A stretch of 64,000 nt of DNA from Allorhizobium sonneratiae (GTDB lineage: Bacteria > Pseudomonadota > Alphaproteobacteria > Rhizobiales > Rhizobiaceae): positions 186,001-250,000 of the forward strand of contig NZ_JAMKOJ010000001.1 of the NCBI RefSeq assembly GCF_023700755.1, in the 5' to 3' direction. The notes below the pieces were generated by a model. That model made no database searches and was not told the DNA's origin. It saw only the letters and a list, made by a program, of their open reading frames with translations. The position numbers and the translations under genes were made by a program. Of this stretch, positions 53,587 through 62,429 are shown piece by piece (the first letter of the stretch is position 1; every line of letters begins with the position of its first letter).

Positions 53587-54612
53587 TCAGGCGGCCCGTT
53601 CCAGATCTTCCTTCCAGGTGCCGAGAGCGGCAAGGCTGTTCATTCTGGCGCGATGGGTAAAGGCGCGCTGACCGGCAGCGACATTTTCCGGGCGTCCGCC
53701 CCAGGCCTTGAGAGCGCTGTCCTGCAGGCCGCGGCCATAGGAATAGGTCAGTTCCCAGGGCAGGTCGAAACCGGCATTCATGGCGGAAAGATGCGCGGTT
53801 GCCTCTTCCACGGTCTGACCGCCGGAGAGGAAGGCAATGCCTGGCACAGCGGAAGGCACCGTGGCTTTCAGCACCTGAACCGTGCGCTCGGCGACCTCTT
53901 CCACCGAAGCCTTGCGCAGATTCTTGCCGTCGATCACCATATTCGGCTTCAGGATCATGCCTTCGAGCGAAACGCGGGCGTCATAGAGATCGGTAAAGAC
54001 GGTGCGCAGCACCCATTCGGTTACTTCAGCGCATTTGGCAATGTCATGCGTGCCGGGCGCGCCGTCCATCAGTACTTCCGGCTCGACGATCGGCACGATG
54101 CCAGCTTCCTGGCAGAGCGCGGCATAGCGGGCGAGTGCCTGTGAATTGGCCTTGATCGCGCCCCATGTCGGCAGGCCATCGGCAATGGCGATCACGCCGC
54201 GCCATTTGGCAAAGCGGGCACCCGCCTTGTAATAGCTGTCGAGGCGTTCGCGCAGGCCATCAAGGCCCTCGGTGATGGTTTCACCGGGGAAACCTGCCAT
54301 CGGCTTTGCGCCGCAATCGACCTTGATGCCGGGAATGGAGCCAGCGGCTTTGATGACATCAACGAAAGGTGTGCCGTCGGCAGCTTTCTGAAACAGGGTT
54401 TCTTCGTAGAGAATCACACCGGAGATGTATTTTTTCATCGCCTCATCGGCGCGAAACAGCATTTCGCGATAGTCGCGACGGCTGGTTTCGGTGGATTCAA
54501 GCCCGATCGTGTCGAAACGTTTCTTGATGGTGGACGTGGATTCGTCCGCGGCCAGAAGCCCCTTGCCATTCGCCACCATGGCGACGGCGATGTCTTCAAG
54601 TCTCTCACGCAT
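53587..54612 (-). CDS. fba: Class I fructose-bisphosphate aldolase
   Basis: 341 residues from ATG 54612 (GGGAGA 7 bases upstream; ATG 54618 is too close). Cleaves fructose-1,6-bisphosphate to two triose phosphates without a metal. RLEDIAVAMVANGKGLLAAD, ESTSTIKKRFD, FAKWRGVIAI, PIVEPEVLMDG, the Schiff-base lysine in EGMILKPNMV, and FLSGGQTVEEAT are class I signatures. It lies downstream of pgk but has its own upstream palindrome. Confidence 0.96.
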   Translation of the reverse strand: MRERLEDIAVAMVANGKGLLAADESTSTIKKRFDTIGLESTETSRRDYREMLFRADEAMKKYISGVILYEETLFQKAADGTPFVDVIKAAGSIPGIKVDCGAKPMAGFPGETITEGLDGLRERLDSYYKAGARFAKWRGVIAIADGLPTWGAIKANSQALARYAALCQEAGIVPIVEPEVLMDGAPGTHDIAKCAEVTEWVLRTVFTDLYDARVSLEGMILKPNMVIDGKNLRKASVEEVAERTVQVLKATVPSAVPGIAFLSGGQTVEEATAHLSAMNAGFDLPWELTYSYGRGLQDSALKAWGGRPENVAAGQRAFTHRARMNSLAALGTWKEDLERAA

Positions 54613-54692
54613 GTCCATTCTCCCGAAAACGTGACTGATCGTTATCGCCTAACAGAAGAATGTGTCAGGAGAAATAGGCACTTAAGTTATTG

Positions 54693-54719
54693 AAACGATT
54701 GAATTCATTTCAATCGTTT
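54693..54719. promoter_or_regulatory. Operator-like inverted repeat upstream of fba
   Basis: AAACGATTGAA TTCAT TTCAATCGTTT, perfect 11-bp arms, in an AT-rich stretch about 80 bp upstream of the fba start. It may bind a sugar-responsive repressor. Confidence 0.55.
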
Positions 54720-54796
54720 AAAAATTCGCAATTTTTTCTAAAAAAATTCAATCGCAATTTGGTTCCTTGTTGAAAACTATTTAATTTTGTTATGGG

Positions 54797-54836
54797 GTAA
54801 AATAAAAACGCACGTCCCGGCTGACCAGGGCGTGCG
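54797..54836 (-). terminator. Terminator of pgk
   Basis: CGCACGCCC ... GGACGTGCG followed by TTTTTATTTT on the minus strand, 30 bp past the pgk stop. Confidence 0.85.
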
Positions 54837-54865
54837 CTGCTACGGACAAAACTGTGGTCTCGCTA

Positions 54866-56068
54866 TCAGGCTGTCTTGCTCAAAACGGCAACGCCGGGAA
54901 GTTCCTTGCCTTCCATCCATTCGAGAAAGGCACCGCCAGCGGTCGAGACATAGGAGAAGTCGTCGGCGACGCCGGCATGATTGAGGGCCGAGACCGTATC
55001 GCCGCCTCCGGCCACGGATACGAGCTTGCCCGTGCGGGTGCAGTCAGCGGCATGTTTGGCCGCGGCAACGGTGGCCGTATCGAAGGGGGTGATTTCAAAC
55101 GCGCCGAGAGGGCCGTTCCACACCAGCGTTGCCGCCTTGCCAATCCACTGATTGACCTTATCGACGGATTTCGGCCCGACATCGAGCATCATCGCATCGG
55201 CGGGAATGGCCGAGACGGTCACGGTTTCATGGGCGGCATTGGCCTTGAATTCGCGTGCCACGACACCGTCTTCCGGCAGTACGATGGTGCAGCCTGCGGT
55301 TTCGGCTTCAATCATGATCTCGCGGGCGGTTGCGGCCAGATCATGCTCGCACAATGATTTACCGACATCGATGCCTTGCGCGGCGAGAAAGGTATTGGCC
55401 ATGCCGCCGCCGATCACCAGGGCATCGACCTTTTTCACCAGATTGGTGAGCAGGTCGATCTTGGTCGAGACCTTGGCGCCGCCGACAATGGCGACCACCG
55501 GGCGGGCGGGGTTGCCAAGTCCCTTTTCCAGCGCCTCAAGCTCGGCCTGCATGGTGCGGCCGGCATAGGCGGGCAGGTGATGGGCGAGACCTTCCGTCGA
55601 AGCATGGGCGCGGTGGGCGGCGGAAAAGGCGTCGTTGACGTAGAGATCGCCGTTTTTCGCCAACTCGGCGGTGAAGGCAGCGTCGTTCTTTTCCTCGCCT
55701 TTGTGGAAGCGGGTGTTTTCCAGAAGCAGGATATCACCGCTGTTCATCCGGGCAATCGCGTCTTGCGCCCTCTCACCGATGCAATCGGCAGCGAAGGCGA
55801 TGGCCTGATCCAGCACTTCCTCGACGGCTGGCACGATCTGGCCAAGCGACATATCGGCGACCGCTTCGCCCTTGGGGCGACCGAAATGGGCGAGAAGAAT
55901 GACTTTTGCGCCTTTGGCCGACAGTTCCTTGATCGTCGGCGCAACGCGCTCAATGCGGGTCGCATCCGTGACCTTGCCTTCACTCACAGGCACATTGAGG
56001 TCAACGCGGACAAGCACGCGCTTGCCAGAGATATCATGAAGATCGTCGAGCGTCTTGAAAGCCGGCAT
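54866..56068 (-). CDS. pgk: Phosphoglycerate kinase
   Basis: 400 residues from ATG 56068 (GGGA 8 bases upstream; a GTG is two codons earlier). It transfers phosphate between 1,3-bisphosphoglycerate and [86 protein letters not shown] and [15 protein letters not shown] are all present. gap is not adjacent in the window. Confidence 0.97.
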   Translation of the reverse strand: MPAFKTLDDLHDISGKRVLVRVDLNVPVSEGKVTDATRIERVAPTIKELSAKGAKVILLAHFGRPKGEAVADMSLGQIVPAVEEVLDQAIAFAADCIGERAQDAIARMNSGDILLLENTRFHKGEEKNDAAFTAELAKNGDLYVNDAFSAAHRAHASTEGLAHHLPAYAGRTMQAELEALEKGLGNPARPVVAIVGGAKVSTKIDLLTNLVKKVDALVIGGGMANTFLAAQGIDVGKSLCEHDLAATAREIMIEAETAGCTIVLPEDGVVAREFKANAAHETVTVSAIPADAMMLDVGPKSVDKVNQWIGKAATLVWNGPLGAFEITPFDTATVAAAKHAADCTRTGKLVSVAGGGDTVSALNHAGVADDFSYVSTAGGAFLEWMEGKELPGVAVLSKTA

Positions 56069-56160
56069 GGTCACATTCCCGTTCTAAACCGATTGAAATA
56101 GATGCGCTGTTGCGTGCGGACCTTACACCGCTTGCGGTGCGAGGCAAGTTCTGTTGTCGA

Positions 56161-56985
56161 TCAAACCCAGAAATCGGGCAGGGTTTCGGCAAGGCGCGGG
56201 CCAATCCTCAGCGGGGCGATTTTTTCAGCAAGGCCGGTCCTGTCGGAAATCTCGACGCCGACGCCGCAGAGCGTGGCCGGTCCATGGGCGGCTTCAAAAC
56301 GGCCTTTCGGCATTTTCGAGATGAAGCGGTTGAGCGGCTCTTCCTTGTCCATGCCGAGCGAGGAATCGTAATCGCCGCACATGCCCGCATCCGACATATA
56401 GGCGGTGCCGCCATTCAATATCTGATGGTCTGCGGTTGGCACATGGGTGTGGGTGCCGACAACGAAGCTGGCTCTCCCATCGACGAAATGGCCGAAACAT
56501 TGTTTTTCGCTGGTGGCTTCGGCATGAAAATCGAAGACGATGGCGTCGGCCTGCTCCTTTAGCGGGCAGGCGTCGAGAATGGCTTCCGCCGCCTTGAAGG
56601 GATCGTCCAGCTCCGGATGCATGAAGACCCGACCCATGACATTCGAGACGAGAACGCGCGCGCCGTTACGGGCATAATACAGCCCGGAGCCCTTGCCGGG
56701 CGTACCGGCGGGATAATTGACCGGCCGCAGGAACTGGTCATGACGGGTGGAAAAGGAAACGGCCTCTTTCTGGTCCCAGACATGGTTGCCGGTGGTGACG
56801 ACATCGGCACCGGCATTCAGTGTTTCGAGAAAGATATCCTCGGTGATACCAAAGCCGCCAGCGGCATTTTCGCCATTGACGATGACGAAATCCAGTTTCA
56901 GATCGGCAATCAGGCCCGGCAGTTTCTCCCACACAGCCACCCGGCCCGTCTTGCCCACCATGTCACCCAGAAAAAGCAGCCGCAT
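56161..56985 (-). CDS. YmdB-family metallophosphoesterase
   Basis: 274 residues. The dinuclear metal-site motifs are MRLLFLGDMVGKTGR, VNGENAAGGFG, TTGNHVWDQ, DFHAEATSEK and VVGTHTHVPTADHQIL. The Bacillus member is a 2',3'/3',5'-cyclic nucleotide phosphodiesterase. It starts 12 bp after the 5-formyl-THF cyclo-ligase gene on the same strand, a common rhizobial pair. Confidence 0.93.
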   Translation of the reverse strand: MRLLFLGDMVGKTGRVAVWEKLPGLIADLKLDFVIVNGENAAGGFGITEDIFLETLNAGADVVTTGNHVWDQKEAVSFSTRHDQFLRPVNYPAGTPGKGSGLYYARNGARVLVSNVMGRVFMHPELDDPFKAAEAILDACPLKEQADAIVFDFHAEATSEKQCFGHFVDGRASFVVGTHTHVPTADHQILNGGTAYMSDAGMCGDYDSSLGMDKEEPLNRFISKMPKGRFEAAHGPATLCGVGVEISDRTGLAEKIAPLRIGPRLAETLPDFWV

Positions 56986-56997
56986 TCGATTGTCCTG

Positions 56998-57576
56998 TCA
57001 CGCCTTAAACCTGCGATAGCCGCTTTCGGTGATGATCCCATTCAGGGCGACATCATGCGGCTCGAAGGGCACTTCTGCCACTTCCTGACAGTCGAATGCA
57101 ATGCCGATCAGAAGCGGATTTCGATCTTTCTCATGTAATCGGGCAATGGCGCGGTCATAATGGCCGGCGCCATAGCCGATGCGATTGCCTTTCCCGTCGA
57201 AGGCGGCAAGCGGTATCAGCAGGATATCGGGATCGACCACTTCAGCCTCTGGACCCGGCCCCATTGTGCCGAAGCCGGTCTTCACCAGAGCCATATCCGG
57301 CATCCACAGCCGGAAGCAGATTGTCTGGCGGTCCAGCACCACCGGCAGGCAAAGGCGCGCTCTGGCGTCGGCAAGCCTTCTCATCAGCGGCATCACATCC
57401 ACTTCCGAGCGAATAGGATAAAACCCGGAAACCACTGTGCCCGCGGCAAAATCAATTGCCGCCGCGCCATGACGGGCAATGGCCTGCGAATACAGGATAT
57501 GCAACTCTGGGTTTATATTGTCGCGGCAGTCAAGGCTGGTCTTGCGTAATTCGGCTTTGGTCAGGGCATTGCACAT
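56998..57576 (-). CDS. 5-formyltetrahydrofolate cyclo-ligase
   Basis: 192 residues from ATG 57576; the frame is open to 57615. It converts 5-formyl-THF to 5,10-methenyl-THF with ATP. Family motifs: YPIRSEVDVMPLMRRL, LCLPVVLDRQTICFRLW, DILLIPLAAFDGKGNRIGYG and AGHYDRAIA, then GIAFDCQEV. In other alphaproteobacteria this gene follows zapA and 6S RNA; here a chemoreceptor and PaiB gene lie between. Confidence 0.93.
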   Translation of the reverse strand: MCNALTKAELRKTSLDCRDNINPELHILYSQAIARHGAAAIDFAAGTVVSGFYPIRSEVDVMPLMRRLADARARLCLPVVLDRQTICFRLWMPDMALVKTGFGTMGPGPEAEVVDPDILLIPLAAFDGKGNRIGYGAGHYDRAIARLHEKDRNPLLIGIAFDCQEVAEVPFEPHDVALNGIITESGYRRFKA

Positions 57577-57793
57577 TGGGCTGAACTCTTGGTCTTTATG
57601 GAGCAGGATAGGCACGTTACAGGTGCAAAAAACCCAATCTTAACATTTGGCAGCTAATTTCATTCTAAAGTTTAAGAGGTCTTTTCCTCATATCAACAAT
57701 ACCTGTCAGGAAAAGCAGACGGGTTCAAGCAATATTAATGGGGCGTTTGCTTCCTGTTTGGCGCAGACGATTTACAGAAAAAGGGTTGGCATC

Positions 57794-59842
57794 ATGAAAA
57801 TCCTGCCACGGTTCGGTCTCGTGCAAGCTGTCACAGTGATGGGCTCGCTCATTCTCATTTTCAGTCTTGCCGCGGTTGCCTGGACGATTTCCGGTATCAT
57901 CGACCGCAAGGTCGCCAGTGACGCCGTTGCCAGCCAGAATGCCAGCCTCAGGGTTGCAGCCACGCTTTTGGAGCGGGATCTTCCCGGTGTGAAGGTGCGC
58001 TGGGCGGCCAATGGCGATGTTGACAGGATTACGGCGCCGTCACTGCCGAAAAGTTTCGCCAGTCATGACATGATCGACAGCATTGGCCGGATGACCGGTC
58101 AGACGGCAACGCTGTTCACGCTGGACGATGCCGGAACTGGCTTCATCCGCCGCACGACCAATATCGTCAAGCCGGATGGCAAGCGCGCCGTTGGAACCGC
58201 GCTTGATCCGAAAGGTGCCGTGTTGCCGGTCATTCAGGCAGGCAAAACCTATAGCGGCAAGGCCGTTATTCTCGGCACACCCTATTACACGATTTATCAG
58301 CCGATCTTCTCCGATACGGACAAGGTCATCGGCATTTTGTATGCGGGTGTGCGCCAGGCCGATATCGCCAGCATCGGCAATGATATCAGCTGGGCGATTG
58401 CCATGACCTCGATCGTGGCCTTGGTGCTGTCGGTCTGTCTTCTGGTGTTTCTGACCCGCAGGATCATGCGGCCCATTCCCAATTTGACGGCTGCGGCTGA
58501 GCGCCTTGCCGAGGGACATACGGAATTCGACATTCCCCATCTCGATCTGAAGAACGAGATTGGCAGTCTTGCCCACGCGCTCGAGGTCTTCCGGCATGAT
58601 GCGATGAAAAAGCGCCAGCTGGAGCAGGAAGCACTGGCCGCGCAGGAACGCAACGAGGCAGAACGCAACCGCCGCGAGGCGGAAAAGGATGCCTATTCGG
58701 CGGAGCGCCGGCGTTGCGCCGATGCGCTGGCTGTGGCACTCAATCGGCTCAGCCAGGGCGATCTGACGGTACGGATCGATGAAGTCTTCATGCCGGAACT
58801 GGAAACCCTGCGTCAGGACTTCAACAATTCCGCCGTCAATCTCGGCCTTGCCTTTGCCCGTCTCCGCGCAGAGGCGACCAATGTGGATGCCAGCGGCCAG
58901 GAAATGCGCAGCGCCGCCAACGATCTGGCCAGCCGCACCGAACGTCAGGCGATTTCGCTGGAAAAAACCTCCTCCGCGCTGGAAGAGGTGACCGTGACAG
59001 TGCGCGCCACTGCCGAGCGCGCGCAGGAAGCCTCTACCCTTGCCGCCGAAGCCGAGCGCAGCACCAAGGGCTCGTCCGATGTCGTTTCCGCAGCCGTGGA
59101 TGCCATGGGCCGGATCGAGCAGGCGTCGAGCGAAATTTCCAAGATCATCAATGTCATCGACGAGATTGCCTTTCAGACCAATCTTCTGGCGTTGAATGCA
59201 GGGGTGGAAGCTGCCCGTGCCGGAGAGGCGGGCAAGGGCTTTGCCGTCGTCGCCCAGGAGGTGCGCGAGCTTGCCCAGCGCTCAGCCAATGCCGCCAAGG
59301 ATATCAAAGGTCTGATCACCAAATCCGGCGAGGAAGTGGCCGGCGGCGTCAAGCTGGTGCGCGAAACCGGCGATGCGCTCGGCTCGATTGCCGGGCAGGT
59401 GGCCCGTATCAACAGCCTGATCGCCGATATGGCGGCCTCTTCACGCAAACAGACCGACGGTTTGCAGGACATCAATGCCTCGGTCAACCAGATGGATCAG
59501 TTTACCCGTGAAAACGCTGCCATGGTCGAGGAAGCCAATGCCGTGACCCACAAACTGGCCGAAAGCGCCAGCGCGCTGGTCAACCTCATCGCGCAGTTCA
59601 GGATCGGGAAAGAGATGGCATCGCCCGCCGTCACGCAGCCCGCGCAACCGGCTTCTGCCGCCGCTGCATCCTCGATGCGCGCAACGCAGCCTGCCGCAAG
59701 GATCAAGCCAGCGGTCGAATCCACCCGCCCGGTTCACTCACCGGCCCGCTCGATGATGGGTCGTCTTGCCGGTGCTTTTGCCTCCAAGGGTGGAGTTGTC
59801 GCCTCCCAAAAGACTGATGAGGCAAACTGGGAAGAATTCTGA
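57794..59842 (+). CDS. Methyl-accepting chemotaxis protein with Cache sensor
   Basis: 682 residues from ATG 57794; the frame is open to 57647 without a good start. TM1 at about 10-32, a periplasmic single-Cache domain (about 40-195; TGTALDPKGAVLPVIQAGKT-like core, YYTIYQPIFS, VIGILYAGV), TM2 (WAIAMTSIVALVLSVCLLVFL), HAMP, and the signalling tip IDEIAFQTNLLALNAGVEAA. The tail ends in NWEEF for CheR/CheB tethering. The signalling domain is nearly identical to that of the inverted paralog at 12017-14101. Confidence 0.95.
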   Translation: MKILPRFGLVQAVTVMGSLILIFSLAAVAWTISGIIDRKVASDAVASQNASLRVAATLLERDLPGVKVRWAANGDVDRITAPSLPKSFASHDMIDSIGRMTGQTATLFTLDDAGTGFIRRTTNIVKPDGKRAVGTALDPKGAVLPVIQAGKTYSGKAVILGTPYYTIYQPIFSDTDKVIGILYAGVRQADIASIGNDISWAIAMTSIVALVLSVCLLVFLTRRIMRPIPNLTAAAERLAEGHTEFDIPHLDLKNEIGSLAHALEVFRHDAMKKRQLEQEALAAQERNEAERNRREAEKDAYSAERRRCADALAVALNRLSQGDLTVRIDEVFMPELETLRQDFNNSAVNLGLAFARLRAEATNVDASGQEMRSAANDLASRTERQAISLEKTSSALEEVTVTVRATAERAQEASTLAAEAERSTKGSSDVVSAAVDAMGRIEQASSEISKIINVIDEIAFQTNLLALNAGVEAARAGEAGKGFAVVAQEVRELAQRSANAAKDIKGLITKSGEEVAGGVKLVRETGDALGSIAGQVARINSLIADMAASSRKQTDGLQDINASVNQMDQFTRENAAMVEEANAVTHKLAESASALVNLIAQFRIGKEMASPAVTQPAQPASAAAASSMRATQPAARIKPAVESTRPVHSPARSMMGRLAGAFASKGGVVASQKTDEANWEEF

Positions 59843-59863
59843 GGCTGATAAGCCGCAACGTGC

Positions 59864-59969
59864 TTTACAGCGCTGTGCGCCAAATATGGCGAACGGCGCT
59901 GTAACACTTTTTATCTGCTGCATCATTTTCACCTTCAATCTCACCCGATTTCAGGAATGATGCAGTAAG
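59864..59969. repeat. Dispersed palindromic repeat, modules 1 and 2 (copy C)
   Basis: Module 1 is TTACAGCGCTGTGCGCC ... GGCGCTGTAA (59864-59904); module 2 is CTGCTGCATCATTTTCACCT ... TCAGGAATGATGCAGTAA (59915-59969). The order and spacing match copy B at 44825-44933. Confidence 0.78.
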
Positions 59970-60006
59970 AGGTGATACGTCGGTCGCGGATGTTCGCACC
60001 GCCGTT

Positions 60007-60633
60007 TTATTTGGGCACCAAGGCCGCCATGATGGATGCTGACCCTGTGTCTTTTTCCAGCAAGCCGTTGCGCACGCCATCCCGGTCGGCCTCGTTGCGG
60101 TTCTGGCTGGCCTTCAGCTTGCCCTCGATAAGCGTGACATTGATTTCAATGCCGACAATGCCTTTGAGTTGGCCTGCCACATAGGGTTCCGGTGCATCTT
60201 CCAGCGCCCAGGGGCGAGGATGGTCAGCTTCCTGCTGGTCTGTCAGCAGTTTGACCTGATGCCGCAGCCAGTCACTGTCATGGTGGACACGCACATGGCC
60301 GCGCACCTGCACCAGCTGATAATTCCAGGTCGGGACGACCTTGCCGGTTTCCTGCTTGGTTCGATACCAGCCGGGTGAGATATAGTGATCGGGGCCCATA
60401 AACACGACAAGGGCTTCAACGTCCTTCTCCAGCGCCTGCCATTGCGGATTGGCCCTGGCAAGATGGGCAATAAGAGAGGTCTTGCCGTCAGGTTCGGATT
60501 TCAGGAAAAATGGAACGGGATTGGCCAGAAGGCCTGCCGTTCCGGAAGAAATCAGCAATCCAAGCGGATGCTGGCGGATGAATGCGTGGAGCGTATCGAT
60601 CTCCGTCTGGCGAAAATGCGGCGGTTGATACAT
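60007..60633 (-). CDS. FMN-binding negative regulator (PaiB-like)
   Basis: 208 residues. MYQPPHFRQTEIDTLHAFIR, LLISSGTAGLLANPVPFFL, HLARANPQWQ, VFMGPDHYISPGWYRTKQET and GKVVPTWNYQLVQVRG are the PaiB family signature, a split-barrel flavin-type fold. Bacillus PaiB is linked to protease and sporulation control; here the role is unknown. Confidence 0.9.
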   Translation of the reverse strand: MYQPPHFRQTEIDTLHAFIRQHPLGLLISSGTAGLLANPVPFFLKSEPDGKTSLIAHLARANPQWQALEKDVEALVVFMGPDHYISPGWYRTKQETGKVVPTWNYQLVQVRGHVRVHHDSDWLRHQVKLLTDQQEADHPRPWALEDAPEPYVAGQLKGIVGIEINVTLIEGKLKASQNRNEADRDGVRNGLLEKDTGSASIMAALVPK

Positions 60634-60896
60634 GCTGTGTCCTTCATCGAGAGCATCGGCGCTCTCACCTGTTCCTTTTGCAGCCCAGCTTTAGAGCATT
60701 GTCCCGAGAAAAGTGTGAAGCGCTCTAGCGGTCCTCGTTTCACCCGTCGGATTCTGCCGTAGAGACATCCCAAACGTCTTCTAGCCAAGGAAGCTGACGC
60801 ATCGTCTATGTCTTGGTGTCACAGGGGGGCTGTCAGCGTCTTATAAACGCATGCGCTGCAAGAGCGAAAGCGGAATGAACCGGAAATGGCTGAGAA
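60634..60896. other. Intergenic region with AGAGCATT repeat
   Basis: AGAGCATTGTCCCGAGAAAA (60692-60711) through GCGCTCTAG is a copy of the rhizobial repeat. CAGCGTCTTATAAACGCATG near 60835-60854 looks like a fragment of module 1. No gene seen. Confidence 0.5.
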
Positions 60897-61062
60897 AGTG
60901 CGATCCACGGCAACCGATGGAAATAAGTACGATCCTGGGAGCCTACAAAGTAGGTGGGCGCCATATGGCCAGACCCACGGGCCTGGTCAGGGACAGCTCC
61001 CTCAAGATCGGGTATGGCCCCAGGGATTGTGAGTTCCTGTCGAGAGGCGCAGACCGCAACTA
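60897..61062 (-). ncRNA. ssrS: 6S RNA
   Basis: A 165-nt segment downstream of zapA on the same strand. Its ends pair over 11 bases (TGCGGTCTGCG with CGTGGATCGCA), and the inside can form a long imperfect hairpin with a central bulge (CCTGGGGCC ... GGCTCCCAGG side arms). The zapA-6S position is the usual one in alphaproteobacteria. 6S RNA binds sigma-70 RNA polymerase and represses it in stationary phase. Exact ends are approximate. Confidence 0.8.
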
Positions 61063-61122
61063 AGATATAGGATGAATGCCGCTTTTGCGCCAGAGGCGGC
61101 AACGGGCAAAAGACTATTTATT

Positions 61123-61467
61123 TCAGGGATGCTGCGGCTCATGAGGATTGCTGAGCCTGCCGGTCAGTTCGTTCAGCCGTTCGGTCAGCGTCAGGATGGC
61201 GTTGACAATGTCTTCCTCGCGTTGATCGGCATGTCCGTTCGACTGCTCGAGGTTGGCAAGGCGCCGTCGCATCTCCTGGAATTCGTCCATGATCATGATG
61301 GCCGCCATCACCGTCAGGCGCAGATCGCCGATTTCACCAAACTGGTGCTTCAAGTGGCCGACATAGCGGTCAAATTCGGTGGCAAGGCCGATCAGGTGCT
61401 GTTCCTGGCCTTCCTCGCAGGCCATGCGATAGGCCTTTCCGTCAATAGTAACCGTCACCTGTGCCAT
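61123..61467 (-). CDS. zapA: Cell division protein ZapA
   Basis: 114 residues. MAQVTVTIDGKAYRMACEEG, QEQHLIGLATEFDRYVGHLK and GDLRLTVMAAIMIMDEFQEM give the ZapA N-terminal domain, followed by a C-terminal coiled coil (about 65-105). ZapA cross-links FtsZ filaments at midcell. It lies between DUF4164 and 6S RNA. Confidence 0.93.
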   Translation of the reverse strand: MAQVTVTIDGKAYRMACEEGQEQHLIGLATEFDRYVGHLKHQFGEIGDLRLTVMAAIMIMDEFQEMRRRLANLEQSNGHADQREEDIVNAILTLTERLNELTGRLSNPHEPQHP

Positions 61468-61542
61468 ATGCGTCCGATTTTCTCACTTTCGTCACTTGCA
61501 GTATCGCAGGGTCTGGCACATTGCGATGCCATGGCCTGCCGA

Positions 61543-61818
61543 TCAACGATCCAGAACGGCCCTGATGGTTTCCATGGCCGTGACCAGACGCCGGGAAACC
61601 TCACGATTGACCTCTTCCAGACGGTTGGCGCGAAACTGCGATTGGTCAAGCTCCTGGGCAAGGCGGGCGCGATCGGCATGAACGCGCCGCACTTCAAGCT
61701 CAATGTCCACTTTGACCCGGTCAACGTCGAGGCGCATCTCAACGGCGTTTTCCAGGTTGGTCATGGCCTGATGCAGGGCACTGATCGCCGCCGCCATTCT
61801 GTCCGTCGCCATTCTCAT
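61543..61818 (-). CDS. DUF4164 coiled-coil protein
   Basis: 91 residues, nearly all coiled coil: ALHQAMTNLENAVEMRLDVD, VKVDIELEVRRVHADRARLA, QELDQSQFRANRLEEVNREV. The family lies next to zapA in alphaproteobacteria, suggesting a division-related role that is not established. It is 75 bp upstream of zapA on the same strand. Confidence 0.88.
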   Translation of the reverse strand: MRMATDRMAAAISALHQAMTNLENAVEMRLDVDRVKVDIELEVRRVHADRARLAQELDQSQFRANRLEEVNREVSRRLVTAMETIRAVLDR

Positions 61819-62429
61819 CCATTCCGGTTCCGGTTCATCCTGCCTGTTACAGCATCGTGCGCTTTGTCAAACCCGCATGAAAGGCTGCAACGCTTTCAAT
61901 CCACTGCATAATCCTAAAAAACGTATCCGCTGGCCAGAATCATGCGTCAGGCAGGTATCCGTTGCAGTTTTAAGATCCCCGATTTTCAGCTTCATTCTAT
62001 CGCGGAAGACTTATGCGAAGCCTGTCCGGACAGGTCGAATCGACGTTTCAAATTTTAATTGCCTCTTGACACTAAGCAGACTTTCTTTTGCAAGCCAATC
62101 TTTCATCAGCAAGGATTCTCGGGTTTTCCGCAGCTTCTCGTGGCAAACCTGTTTCACGCTTTTGCGTGTGGCCACGTCTGCAGCATCCTGGTTGGTCATC
62201 CCGCTATTGTCCGTTATGGCTGGCCGGTGGTTCGCAAACGCACGCTTTGGCCTTTGCCTATCATTCGGGATTTGCACATAAAAAAGGCGAAGTGCGAAAA
62301 ATATTTCGCAAGCCGCTCAAAAACTCCGCCCTTTGTTGACTTGCCCGTGTCACCTGTTAAGGATTTTGGACTTCCAGTCGTTTGTCGTCTGGCAAACCTC
62401 GTTCAAGTCCCGGAACAGGCGGAATAGTC
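61819..62429. other. Long intergenic leader of tkt
   Basis: About 610 bp. It holds a module-2 fragment (CCACTGCATAATCC near 61901), a palindrome TGCGAA-AAATAT-TTCGCA (62293-62310) and a possible promoter, TTGACT-16-TAAGGA (62336-62363). A minus-strand 88-codon frame here does not look coding. The length suggests regulated expression of tkt or an unseen RNA. Confidence 0.5.

Noticed and set aside
62011..62277. Minus-strand 88-codon frame in the tkt leader
   Set aside because: No ribosome site, no recognisable domain and composition unlike neighbouring genes.
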